Shown in pieces: positions 1 through 9,096 of a DNA stretch of 64,000 nucleotides. The position numbers were made by a program, and so were the translations under genes. The stretch is from Trichomonas vaginalis G3 (taxonomy: Eukaryota > Parabasalia > Trichomonadida > Trichomonadidae), in assembly GCF_026262505.1 (NCBI RefSeq), contig NC_067204.1:6233797-6297796 (forward strand), written 5' to 3'. The notes beneath the pieces are model-generated. The model ran no database searches and had not been told where the DNA came from. It saw only the letters and a list, made by a program, of their open reading frames with translations. Within the stretch, counting starts at the first letter, position 1. Each line of letters begins with the position of its first letter.

Positions 1-696
1 TTGTTTCACATCTTCATTTGGGGTCATTGAAATCGGTAAGTTTTCACGATAGAACCGGTTTCTGTCAGATTTATATATCTTAGCTAAGTCATAAAAGCTC
101 TTGTTGTTTCTTCTCACTAAATGCAACATAACCATATCTTTATCTTCTTCATTTTCCATCTCTTCAGTGTAAATCATATACTTATAGTTCTTTTCCTTTC
201 CTTTTGGTACCGAACGTGGTATTCTTTTCTGAATGCTTTTGTCTTTGGATTCAATGACTTCATCTTTTGCTTGAAGTTTCTTTTCCATCTCTCCACGTTC
301 TGCTTTATATAGTTCATCTAACATCATGAAAATATAACAAGCATAACGAGGTGAAGCCCACATTGCTACAGCGTTTACTAAAAGTCTATGAATATAATAA
401 CCTTTCAAACCAGGTGCCAAATTCTTGCGATTTTCGTACGGAATCTCTTCTCTCGGTTTTCCGAGGGAAGCAATCATATAAGGAAATTCTTCTAAAAGTT
501 CTTTTGTCTGTTGGTTTTCAAACCAATGATATGCTTGCTTTGTAGAACGAAGAGCATTCATTATACTTTGCATTTGGTACATATCGTCTTTGACCGAACG
601 AATGAGACGTAACTGTTTGTTATACTGTATGTACTCGTATTCTTCATTTATGGCTTCATGGACTATAACTGTTGTTGTGTTCTCTGATGTTGACAT
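1..696 (-). CDS. KilA-N-like DNA-binding protein, partial (runs off the window)
   Basis: The reading frame is open from an ATG at 694-696 to the window edge, 232 codons, so the C-terminus is missing. Residues about 55-145 resemble the second half of a KilA-N domain, with the signature YYIHRLLVNAVAMWASP followed by a helix. A linker containing IPRSVPKGKEKNYKYMIY follows, and then a segment like the DUF3627-type C-terminal domain that accompanies KilA-N in large DNA viruses. KilA-N is a viral DNA-binding domain related to the fungal APSES fold. Upstream lies an A/T leader (TTTTATTTTGTATGTAAAGA) also seen before the second KilA-N gene at 1952. It is part of the Polinton; no break is visible in this part. 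The family call is by motif resemblance. Confidence 0.6.
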   Translation of the reverse strand, partial: MSTSENTTTVIVHEAINEEYEYIQYNKQLRLIRSVKDDMYQMQSIMNALRSTKQAYHWFENQQTKELLEEFPYMIASLGKPREEIPYENRKNLAPGLKGYYIHRLLVNAVAMWASPRYACYIFMMLDELYKAERGEMEKKLQAKDEVIESKDKSIQKRIPRSVPKGKEKNYKYMIYTEEMENEEDKDMVMLHLVRRNNKSFYDLAKIYKSDRNRFYRENLPISMTPNEDVKQ

Positions 697-807
697 TACT
701 GTCTTTACATACAAAATAAAAATTTTTCTTAGAAAAAAATTCTAACTTTATTTTTCTAACTAATGAAATTCATTATTTTTGTGCTGAATTCAATAAAAAT
801 ATATTTT
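697..807. promoter_or_regulatory. A/T-rich leader of the KilA-N-like gene
   Basis: This short gap holds the A/T-rich upstream region of the minus-strand KilA-N-like gene and the CAATAAAAAT flank that precedes the first palindromic module. The leader resembles that of the KilA-N gene starting at 1952, suggesting a shared promoter type. Confidence 0.3.
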
Positions 808-998
808 AGGGTAGATGGTTAGATCTAACCCGATATCTAACCTCTTTTCTACCCTCATGAATTTTCATGAATTTTCATGAATTTTATATATTAATGTTTT
901 CGTTAAGCCACTTTGTGCCGTCAGTCAGTCAGTTAATGAAATTTACACCAAAAATATATTTTAGGGTAGATGGTTAGATCTAACCCGATTTCTACCCT
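808..998 (+). repeat. Two direct palindromic modules (family 1), 808-855 and 963-998
   Basis: The first module is 48 nt: AGGGTAGA, TGGTTAGA, then TCTAACCCGATA, TCTAACCTCTTT and TCTACCCT. The 8-nt units on the left pair with the start of each right-hand unit. The second module is 36 nt, with one 12-nt unit fewer. Both are followed by CTCATGAATTTTCATGA, an A/T stretch and GCCGTCAGTCAGTCAG, so they lie in a direct duplication of about 155 bp. The same plan with other sequences recurs in copy 2. Confidence 0.85.
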
Positions 999-1059
999 CA
1001 TGAATTTTCATGAATTTTATATATTAATGTTTTCGTTAAGCCACTTTGTGCCGTCAGTC

Positions 1060-1190
1060 AGTCAGTCAGTTTAGGAAAGACTTTAGAAAGTTGTTGGAAA
1101 ATAAGTCCTGGGAAGAGTATTATAAGGCGTTTTGTGAAGAATATAGCAACAGTCCGAATTCCAGCGGTTGCTTTTTATACAAAATTCATG
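1060..1190 (+). other. Short open coding-like scrap between modules
   Basis: Between modules at 963-998 and 1191-1226 there is a charged, coding-like stretch (RKDFRKLLENKSWEEYYKAF and following). It has no convincing start and runs into the inverted module. It looks like the remains of cassette cargo. No family was recognised. Confidence 0.25.
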
Positions 1191-1226
1191 AGGGTAGAAA
1201 TCGGGTTAGATCTAACCATCTACCCT
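1191..1226 (-). repeat. Palindromic module (family 1), inverted, 36 nt
   Basis: The reverse complement reads AGGGTAGA, TGGTTAGA, TCTAACCCGATT, TCTACCCT, identical to the module at 963-998, so the two form an inverted pair around a 190-bp interior. It is followed by the usual AAAATTATTTTT flank and GAATTCAATAAAAATAATG. Confidence 0.85.
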
Positions 1227-1268
1227 AAAAATTATTTTTGCTGAATTCAATAAAAATAATGAGTTCAT

Positions 1269-1952
1269 TTACTCACAATATTTTTGTACAAAACGACCCC
1301 AAACTTTTAACTTCTTTTCTGCAGCTTCTAATGCTATCTTAGCGAGTTCATATTCTCTAAATTCTCTCTTTAAATCTTCTTGTTCCCATTGGTCTAGTTC
1401 GTATGGAGAATCTCTATAACCATAACATATCTCACGTTCATGTTCTAATTGTTTTTCGCACATTTTTCTAACTTCTTCTTCAAACAAATGTTTTGCATTC
1501 TCTACTGTATCTTCAAGTTCTTCTTCATCTAATTTCTCATGAACTTTCTTGTCTATTTAGTCCATAATATCTTTGACATAAAATGCATACTTTACAGAGC
1601 ACCATTCAGCAACAAAATGAACGAGGTCAGGATGTATGTAAATACCTTTGAATTCATTTATAACACCCTTAGTAAGCTCATAAAATGCTTGTTTTGAGGT
1701 CGAGCCACTTTTGGCTCGACCGTATTCTTTCAACCAAAACTCAAGAATTTCCTGCATTTTAGCACTATTGAGAAATCTGTTTAAATGGTTTAACCTTCCC
1801 GCTTCTCTTGCCATCTTTGTTGCATTAATGTAACCATCCTTGTCTCTACGTAAGACTTCAATACCGTTATAAGTGCCTTTTGTGAATGTTTCGCCATTAG
1901 ATTTGTTCGTGAATGTTTTTGCTTCGACTGACATTTCTGTTCTTACATACAA
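1269..1952 (-). pseudogene. KilA-N domain gene, broken
   Basis: The upstream part holds a clear KilA-N domain: GYINATKMAREAGRLNHLNR, then a helix, then IYIHPDLVHFVAEWCSVKYA at residues about 38-125. KilA-N is a DNA-binding domain of phages and large DNA viruses. A charged coiled-coil tail rich in E and K follows (region 1269-1550) and contains DKKVHEKLD. The DNA coding that peptide is the unit from which the left-arm repeat array of copy 2 is built. The gene looks broken about once. It sits between two inverted palindromic modules (1191-1226 and 2167-2202), as cargo would. The family call is firm; its DNA target is unknown. Confidence 0.7.
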
Positions 1953-2000
1953 AATAAAAAAATAAATAAAAATAAAACTAACTTTATTTTTCTGTCTTAA

Positions 2001-2141
2001 GGGTGCCCTATAGACGATAGACCACCCTCAGAAAAGCACTTTTAAGGCTATTATATTGAGAACTAGAATCCGGATAATCCATTCATTCGAGTTCTAATAA
2101 GGTTAATTTTGTGATGTTTACATTATCGTTATAGGGCACCC
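2001..2141. mobile_element. Small MITE-like TIR element, 141 bp, TTAA-flanked
   Basis: The ends are GGGTGCCCTATAGACGAT and its near-perfect complement (ATCG.TATAGGGCACCC), flanked on both sides by TTAA (1997-2000 and 2142-2145). It has no coding capacity. Similar ends (GGCTGCAC and GTGCACCC, flanked by TTA) occur at 62827-62948 in host DNA, so a related family probably moves through both. The superfamily is uncertain: TTAA fits piggyBac-like insertion, TTA fits Harbinger-like. Confidence 0.6.
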
Positions 2142-2166
2142 TTAAGGAAATTCATGAAAATTCAAG

Positions 2167-2202
2167 AGGGTAGAAATGAGGTTAGATCTAACCATCTACC
2201 CT
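2167..2202 (-). repeat. Palindromic module (family 1 variant), inverted, 36 nt
   Basis: The reverse complement is AGGGTAGA, TGGTTAGA, TCTAACCTCATT, TCTACCCT. It overlaps the 3' end of the neighbouring proline/glutamine-rich gene, so the module marks a junction where this copy departs from copy 2. Confidence 0.85.
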
Positions 2203-2550
2203 AAACATTATTTTTTGGTCCGGGAACAACTTTCTCTCAATTGGAGCTGTAGCATACTCTTTGCGTAAGCGGTTCAGACCTTCTTCGAAGTCTTGGTCTC
2301 TCTTCGATTGAGATTGGAATTGGAATTGCTGGGGTGGAGCTTGCTGGAACAACCAAGGGTTGGGGAAGTAAGGCATAGGCTGAGGAGGGTAGTTCGGGAA
2401 GCCTTGTGGTGGGTAGTAACCTTGAGGTGGAAATTGGTAGTAATTCGGAGGTACTTGCTGGAACTGAGGTTGCTGAGGAGACTGTTGTGGTTCTGCAGCT
2501 TTCGGTTCTTCTGGCTTTGGAAGGCATTCAGGAAGAGGAACGTCAGTCAT
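2188..2550 (-). pseudogene. Proline/glutamine-rich Polinton protein, broken copy
   Basis: Reading from ATG at 2548-2550 gives MTDVPLPECLPKPEEPK and then a long P/Q/Y-rich stretch (repeats of PPQGYYPPQGFPNYPPQP) and a charged segment RDQDFEEGLNRLRKEY. The intact counterpart in copy 2 (47399-47977) is 192 aa and continues with a helical C-terminus that is not present here. The frame stays open upstream of this ATG through an iteron region, but that extension reads as repeat DNA and I do not take it as coding. It is divergent from the gene at 2776. Function unknown; low complexity suggests a scaffold or a disordered linker. Confidence 0.55.
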
Positions 2551-2775
2551 CCGTTTGTGTCCTGTCGGAAGGAAAAATTTTTCCTGTCGGATGGAAGAAC
2601 TTTTTCTGTCGGAAGGAAAAACTTTTTCTGTCGGAAGGAAAAACATTTTCTGAAGTTCGACCAAAAAGTTCTCAATTTTCGAAAATTTGAATGGTTTACG
2701 GACGGACAACTGGAAGAGTTTTTCCTGTCGGAAGGAAAAATTTTTCCCTTTGTCGGGAAAATATTTTCCTGTCGG
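2551..2775. repeat. Iteron-like region between divergent genes (copy 1)
   Basis: Repeated units of about 22 bp built on CCTGTCGGAAGGAAAAA separate two divergent genes. Units on the right side are inverted relative to those on the left. The same arrangement at 47978-48249 in copy 2 has slightly different units. Either a bidirectional regulatory region or a replication-type iteron array would fit. Confidence 0.6.
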
Positions 2776-3146
2776 ATGGAAGAACTTGGAATGCAAGAAA
2801 GACTTGACGAGGCAATTTACCTAATTGAAATTAACGAGCTTGTTAAAGACTTCCTCAGGCAGAATGTAAAAGGCAAGCTTGTTAACGGTTGGATAACGGG
2901 AAGGTCTACACTTCAGCTCGAGACTTCGACTGGAATTCCAATTCAAATACCAGACGGGACAGCCTACGATGGCATAAAGGACGCCAAAAGAGAAGCTCTT
3001 GTTAAGTTCCTAAACGTCCTTGGATAAAAATACTAAACAAGGAGAACCCCCTACCCCATATGAAATTGGCAATTCAGTCTCTCCTTCACTTCTCTGGTCA
3101 ACCATTCTTTATAACTACAGAAGGCGACATCCAACCAGTTCAGTAA
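2776..3146 (+). pseudogene. Unknown Polinton gene, broken copy of the 48250-48636 gene
   Basis: From ATG at 2776 the product begins MEELGMQERLDEAIYLIEI and contains GRSTLQLETSTGIPIQIPDG, both matching the 128-aa intact protein in copy 2. It looks broken about once. It follows the iteron region and is transcribed away from the proline-rich gene. No known domain was recognised. Confidence 0.5.
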
Positions 3147-3259
3147 ACATCTCATTTTAACTCACTTTTTTATGTTTTTTGTGAAAGTGTCAAAAATAAA
3201 TTGTTTTCATGAGTTTTCTACGATGTTAGAAAAAATGTTATTTTCTAATATCTTCACAT

Positions 3260-4117
3260 TCAATACTTTTTCAGCACTTTTCCGTAGTTATATATGAAAG
3301 ACAATTCGAGATAAAAGTCATAGTACAATGGAATAATATGTTGCACACCATTTGTTGTGAACCAAACTTGAAAGTCAGAGAAACTGTTACTAGGTGGTTC
3401 GTAGAATTTAGAAGCAAAGTCATAAAGGTCCTTACCAATACATAGAAAACTATTGTTGCTTGAACTGAAACTTGCATGACACATAACATTTTGAGGGTCA
3501 AACACGTTTCTATAAACCATCAAATCTGCTGGTGGAAGTATAAATTTAAATGGACCATCTGGTGGTAATGGTTCGTTCTGGTTTAGTAACCGAAGAAATT
3601 GTGCCCAAGAACGTTTGTCTACTTCCCAAAATAAAAACTCTGTATCTTGGAGGGTTAATTTCAATCTTTTGAAATGAAACGGTGGAGTTCATCTTGTCAT
3701 ATTCTAGTTTCAGATAGTATGTTCCATTTAGTAAAGAGTCGTATTTTTCTTGAAATTCCCAATAATATTTGTTCATTTGAGTTTGAAAGTCATCTAGAGT
3801 TTTCTCAAGACTTTCGTCTGAACGAACTGTAAAGATTCTCATTTCGTCAAATTTGTCTATTAGACCATCAGGACCTTTATACTGCCCATGAAATATACTG
3901 CGAACATAAATGCGTTAGTTCTATTTGAAAACAAAACTCTTCTAAATCCTATTGCCTTTGCATCTGAAGGACTTTGAAGCCAACGAATTGGATAGTCAAA
4001 CCTGTATGCTCGGGATGAAATTTCTTCATCTGAAATAGTCCTACCAGCATTTGTAAAAATATAGTCTAACGGTTTTGTATCTGCTACTTTTGTTCTTTGT
4101 TTTTCAACCTGAAGCAT
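3260..4117 (-). pseudogene. Second, diverged copy of the 282-aa Polinton structural-type gene, broken
   Basis: The start MLQVEKQRTKVADTKPLDYI and later FDYPIRWLQSPS and FQVWFTTNGVQHIIPLY follow the plan of the gene at 11290-12138 (MLPIEKENSRVATTKPLDEL, FDYPLRWLRDPS, FQVWFTTDGRKRIIPLY), with much lower identity. So copy 1 carries two paralogues in opposite orientation. This one looks broken, with about two breaks. The C-terminal pattern (SDFQVWFTT...IPLYYDFYLELSFIYN) resembles the last strands of single-jelly-roll capsid or penton proteins, but that is only a pattern match. Confidence 0.55.
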
Positions 4118-4141
4118 TTAATATATGGAAAAATATATGTT

Positions 4142-4721
4142 TTAAAATGGTATGCCATATAGCTTCTTGAATTTGTTAAGAAGTATTTGAACGTATTTTC
4201 CATCTGTATCTCTAGTGTTTACATAAGCATAGCCGCCTTAGTAAAAATACTTGTAATTTCCTATAGTTTACGCCGGTATAAAAGTAGAAAGAGTCTTGTT
4301 CTTCGCTATAGTAGTAAAACTCAACGTATGCTTGCCATAGTCTGTAATTTCAATTGTTTCATCTTCTAGTTCGTCGACAAATTCGAATACAATATCTCCA
4401 AATTTGCCTTTGTTCTTATTGTTTTCAGAACGAGACCCAACGTAAGTTTTCAAGTCTATTGTCGTTTCTTATATGGTTTATATGGTCTACAAAAGGTAAA
4501 TTGTTAGGATTCAGTATAAAATGAGTTGCAATGACAACATGTTTAAGATAGTGTTTTCCACCCATCTTCATAATAGCATATCCGTCATTTCGCTCCCATT
4601 CGCTTAAAACTCTTTTTGTCTTTTTGTTTCTGACTTCAAATGACTCACAACAGTGAATTTCATATTTCTCATCTAACAAACAAGTTTCCCAACGGTCTTC
4701 TCCAACAAACTCAGCGTACAT
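4142..4721 (-). pseudogene. HNH endonuclease, broken
   Basis: From ATG at 4721 the product begins MYAEFVGEDRWETCLLDEKY, with a NUMOD4-like N-terminal segment (YEIHCCESFEVRNKKTKRVL) and then the HNH core VDHINHIRNDNRLENLRW. HNH enzymes of this form are free-standing homing endonucleases of phages and large DNA viruses. A C-terminal region with SRSENNKNKGKF follows; the gene looks broken, with about two breaks. It lies between the polymerase gene and the diverged structural-type gene and is absent at the matching place in copy 2, so it is probably a mobile guest. Confidence 0.65.
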
Positions 4722-4763
4722 TTCAAATAAAATAAAAAACGTCACTTTTTTTAAAAAAAATTT

Positions 4764-6917
4764 TTATTTCATGCAATGTTTTATTTCTGTGCCGTCTTCA
4801 AGTATGCCCCAATATTTCCTTTTCGATATTACATGAACTTCGGAAAATACCTTATCTAGCTTAAAACAGCCCATCTTTTCACCGACCATTCCCATTTCAA
4901 TGAGTTTGTTGTATCCTTCTTCGTTCGTCATGAGTGCGTCAATGTTCTCATAGTAAACCTTGACTTTGGATTTGACTTCGGAGAAGAATTTGTTGTACTC
5001 GTCAAGGACTGCTTTTGCGAACTGAGGGTAAGACCAATGTTCGACAATAGGTTTTAATGTGGTTACTAAGCCACTTTGACCTTGAGTGAATTCGTACTTC
5101 AAAACAAAAGGAGAAAACCTTTCAACAAAGTTGTCGACCTTCTCATAATGTTTACTCTTCATCTCTTGAGGTTTCTTAGTGGAATATCCCCATGTCGAAT
5201 TCATAAGCAATTTAAGTGTCATTGCAAGTTTGGGGTTTGAAGCTTTCCTAATATCATACAGTTGTTGTATGACTTTTCCAACTGTATAGTTCCTTCCCGG
5301 GAACTCACCATCTTCGTTTGGAATTCCAGTCGGAATATATTAGACAAACCTCATGTATGCAGCGTTAAGGTCGACATAGTATATCTTTTCATCTGAGTCG
5401 AACTTGTCGCAACCAATTGGTCCAGTTTGTGGAAATTCAAGTGAGTCTCTTATCTTCTGAGAAACTTCTCCTGTTATCTCATAAACATCGTCGAAGCAAC
5501 CTGTTTCATATAAAACCTTCTGACCTAACTCAGATGCTCTCCAATACAATTTGACGTCAATTGGATGTCTCAATGGAAGTTTGTTTATAGCATCTTGAAG
5601 TTCTTGCAACCTCATTGGAAGTTCTTCTGGTTCAGGTTGGTATCCGAACAAACCAACTCCTTGTGGAACTGTGTACTTCTTTTGTACTAGAACTTTGTCT
5701 GGAACAACTTTTGGTCTTGCTAACAATGAAAAGTTTGTTTCGTCTTTTGATACAAAAGTTTCTGTCAGCTTGTCATCTGGAATTGGTTCCAACAAACCTT
5801 TCTCGAAAAGAATGTTTACAGCTCTGACAATGTTGCACTTACTTTTACCAAAGAATGGGTTTGTAAGACTTTCGTTCAACATGAAGTGGTTGTGGACAAT
5901 TACAATCTTCAACCATGGTAAGTCTTTGTCAACAACATAGTCGTCATGAGAAGAACCTTTAGCTGTAGGTATGTTGACTCGGATATTGACATTTGCCAAC
6001 GGTGCAATTTTTGCCAATTGACCTCTGAGAATGTACCTTGTCTTCACACATGACTCAAGATACTTCATCTTCTCATCTGTAACAAGACCAGAGTTCCTGA
6101 GACATGTAAGAATACAAGGTTCATTGACAATTGTTTCAATTGAATTGTAAATTCCATACCTTGTCAAGTCAATGTCAGACTTATTTATGAACGGGAAGTA
6201 TCCAGCATGTTGTCTGACTGCTTGAGGGTTAGGTTGGTACCATTCGAACTTGACACTTGCAATTCATTCAATTGCATTCAAAATGTCTGAGTCGGAGTCA
6301 ACCATTTGTTCTCTCTTTGTAGTCTTGAAAGCGTCAAGAAGTTTTGCGGCTGTTTTGTTCATTGCCATGTGCATAGTAAATGTGACCATCCAAATCTGTT
6401 ATGGTCAATCTGAGATTGTGTCCTTTCTTATTTCCGTCTTGAATTGCAGCAAGTACTCCCATGAAGCCTTCTTTGTTCTTTCCTTCGTCAAAGTTTACTG
6501 TAAAGGTTCGACCAGATGTAATTTGACTTCTAACTTCACGATACTTTTCATATGCATATCTTGTTTTTCCATGGGAGCATGTGCGTCTTCACCTTTTCCT
6601 TTTTTCCTTCTCAAAGGATGCAATTGTTCGTCATGTTTCCAGTAGAATCTGGCAAAGCCGTCGTGTCCTTCAACTTGAGGTTCACTAACATCGAAAGGCA
6701 TGTCCATAAGACGTTCTTCTTCTAACCTCTCTAGTCTGTTTGGATAATTGGCACGTGCTGTTTCCAAATCCATTTCGTAGCGAAGACCAGACAATTTGTC
6801 ATAGACTTTTATGGGTTTTCCTTTCTTATATTTAAACTTCTTCGAAACTCTCCAACCATATCTTTGCAACTCTGCTTTTATTCTAGCAGACTTTCTATCC
6901 ATTCTATATGGGGGCAT
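4764..6917 (-). pseudogene. Protein-primed DNA polymerase B, broken copy
   Basis: Reading on the minus strand from MPPYRMDRKSARIKAELQRY (ATG at 6915-6917), the later parts show family B polymerase motifs: motif A (YVDLNAAYM), motif B (KLLMNSTWGY), a motif C-like stretch (VYYENIDALM) and the KRKYWG motif near the end. In Polintons this enzyme copies the linear element using a protein primer. The whole gene spans about 2.15 kb and is broken, with several breaks. It is nearly identical to copy 2 (50468-52611). Directly upstream is the A/T box leader (ATTTTTATAAAAATG) shared by several element genes. Confidence 0.85.
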
Positions 6918-6946
6918 TTTTATAAAAATAAAAAAATATTTTTTCT

Positions 6947-7532
6947 TTACTTTACATAACCGCCTGCTGCCATAAGTCTTTGACGCCAACCCATACCAGC
7001 TAATGAAGGTTGACTTGGTTTAGTTTGGAAACTAAACTTTGGTTTTGGTTTATCTTCAGTTTTTGGTTTTTCTTCTTCTATCGGTTTTTTCGTCACTTTT
7101 CGGTTCCTCTGACTTTACTTCACTTGCAGGAACAGTTGTGTCGTCAACATCTTCATAAATATCATATGCCATTTTTTTTTTGTTTTCCTTTCAACTTTTT
7201 GTGTTTGTTGTAAAGTTTAGAATATTTCGACTCTAAGTCAATGAGATGTTCTATAATGAACTGTTGGTCAGTGAAGTAAACTTTTCCATCTGTTGTCTCG
7301 AAAGCTCCTTCAGACTTCAATATTTTATTTGTGAGAGTCTGTTTCTTTTTTGAGATACTAGCCGTTCCATTTCTATGAAAAGTGACTTTATAGTTAGGGT
7401 TTGTATTTCCAGACCTGGCACTTTCTATTATTGAATTTTTCTCTTCATCTGTAAGTTCTTTGACAGGTTTTGACAATGGTTCTGAACTTTTTGTTTGTGT
7501 GTCAAATCTACCGTTTCAACTTCTTCGGTCAT
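6947..7532 (-). pseudogene. Unknown basic Polinton protein, broken copy
   Basis: From ATG at 7530-7532 the product begins MTEEVETVDL, continues with a lysine-rich central part (KVTFHRNGTASISKKKQTL, then KYSKLYNKHKKLKGKQK) and ends in GMGWRQRLMAAGGYVK. It matches 52642-53221 of copy 2. It looks broken, with about two breaks. The basic middle could bind nucleic acid, but no family was recognised. The leader ACTGAGATGAA directly before the ATG is shared with the small gene that follows at 7714. Confidence 0.5.
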
Positions 7533-7552
7533 TTCATCTCAGTAAAAAAATT

Positions 7553-7714
7553 TTAGTTTGGTTTGTTTCAACTGGTTGTTGTTGTGGCGGTGGGATGGTT
7601 CCTTTAATAATATCATTCAGTTCACATGCTGAGCCTGACTATATGGTATCGCTTAAATGCTGGAAGCCGACAAATCCATCTTGTACTCATTTGTCTCAAT
7701 GCTGCATTGTTCAT
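7553..7714 (-). pseudogene. Small Polinton gene, broken copy of the 50-aa gene
   Basis: The start MNNAALRQMSTRWICRLPA corresponds to the open 50-aa protein of copy 2 (53241-53393), but the rest has drifted. It looks broken about once. It lies between two minus-strand genes and shares their leader. Confidence 0.45.
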
Positions 7715-8130
7715 TTCATCTCAATAAAAAACTTTACATTCCCACGTTTGAGGCGGTTGAGGTTTGGTTATTGTTTACCCACTGTTGTGCATGGTTATAT
7801 CCTCTGTTAAAGAATCTTTCACCTTGGTCATATAGTGTCCTGCTTGGTTATAGTAGTCATTTGCTTTGTTATAATAGTTTCCTGCTTGTCTTCCTACATT
7901 GTCCATCCATCCTTGAACTTTTCCTCTTGTTTCAGGATTTGGAATAAGATTTGTTGCATCTCGTCTACATCCCAACCTTTCTGTACAGTTGTATAATAGG
8001 TTGTGCTTTCTCTTTAAGTATACCTAATGTACTCCAAAATCTTCCTTCAATTCCAAATGCACCTCTGGCTATGTTCCCACTGCGGGTAAAAATCTAGATG
8101 CGACTCCTGCTAATGCGCAAATAAACCCAT
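7713..8130 (-). pseudogene. Glycine-rich small structural-type protein, broken copy
   Basis: This corresponds to the copy 2 gene at 53390-53811, whose product starts MGLFGALAGVASRFLPAVG and continues with a tyrosine/asparagine-rich region and PQTGECK. An amphipathic glycine-rich N-terminus recalls membrane-active minor virion proteins such as adenovirus pVI, but this is an analogy only. The copy is broken, with a few breaks. It is divergent from the integrase gene 17 bases away. Confidence 0.45.
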
Positions 8131-8147
8131 TTCTTATAGGGTAAAAA

Positions 8148-9096
8148 ATGACGAATCCGAACAAGGACCCCTATGTTCTAAAGCGACAAAGAAAGCACTC
8201 ATGATAAAAATCTTTAGTTCAACACCAAATGCTTGGTTATGGATATCTTGGAAAACATTCCGAGTATAGAGAAGATGGACCACCATACTGGTTAATATTT
8301 GTTGGTCAAAACACAAGATACTGTTGAAGCCATACCATTACAGTCCAAAGCTATTTTAGATATCTTAGCAGCTTTGACAATATTCGTTGACAAATACCAT
8401 CCAACAAAACTGACATCTGACTGTGAAAGTTCTTTCAAATCAGATGATGTAAAAACTATCTGCGTTCAAAAAATGTAAACCAATATTTCATTGTCGACCA
8501 AACCATTCTGCTCTTGGTGTCATTGACGGATGTATAAAATGTTAAGAGACTTAAACCAACCACAAGGTGGTGAAGCAAATGAAATGTCATATGACGACAA
8601 ATATAGACACTTCTCCATGGCAAAGATGAGACAAGTTTTAAATATTTACAATAACCGTAAACAAAAAGGTTTGGGAAACCACTCCCCGAAGAAATGAAAA
8701 ACAACCCTGACTTAGAGAAAGACTATATATTTAATAATTTAGTCAAAAGAGACAAACAAGAAAGAATGCCGGGCTTCAAACTCAGAAAGGTGACAAAGTA
8801 AAAATAGAAATACCTAAACGCGACCCATATGAAAATACTATTGACTATGACAACAATGGGAACTCGACAGGTACTCACATTCGTGTTCGTAAAAAATAGA
8901 AGAAAGTATACAGAGAATATTATGAAGTTTTAGGCAACATGGCAAAATGTACACACTGCAAGCAAGATAAAACTACTATTGTCAGACCTCGTTTCAAACT
9001 TGTCAAAGTTCAAGTGGTATACTTTCAAAGACAGTTCCTAACAAATATAAGACAACTCCTGACGAATATGCTAAAGAAGTTGAAAATGACAACTAA
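8148..9096 (+). pseudogene. Retrovirus-type integrase, broken copy
   Basis: From ATG at 8148 the start (MTNPNKDPYV) and later segments match the better preserved copy at 53828-54782. Recognisable parts are the first DDE-region strand, the TSDCESSF segment around the second acidic residue, and a basic C-terminal part with DYDNNGNSTGTHIRVR. In Polintons this c-integrase inserts the element and leaves short target duplications. This copy is broken, with several breaks. It converges on the fibre gene. Confidence 0.7.

Noticed and set aside
2293-3027. Long plus-strand frame through the proline-rich gene
   Set aside because: Antisense of the proline/glutamine gene joined to the real start at 2776; iteron DNA keeps it open.
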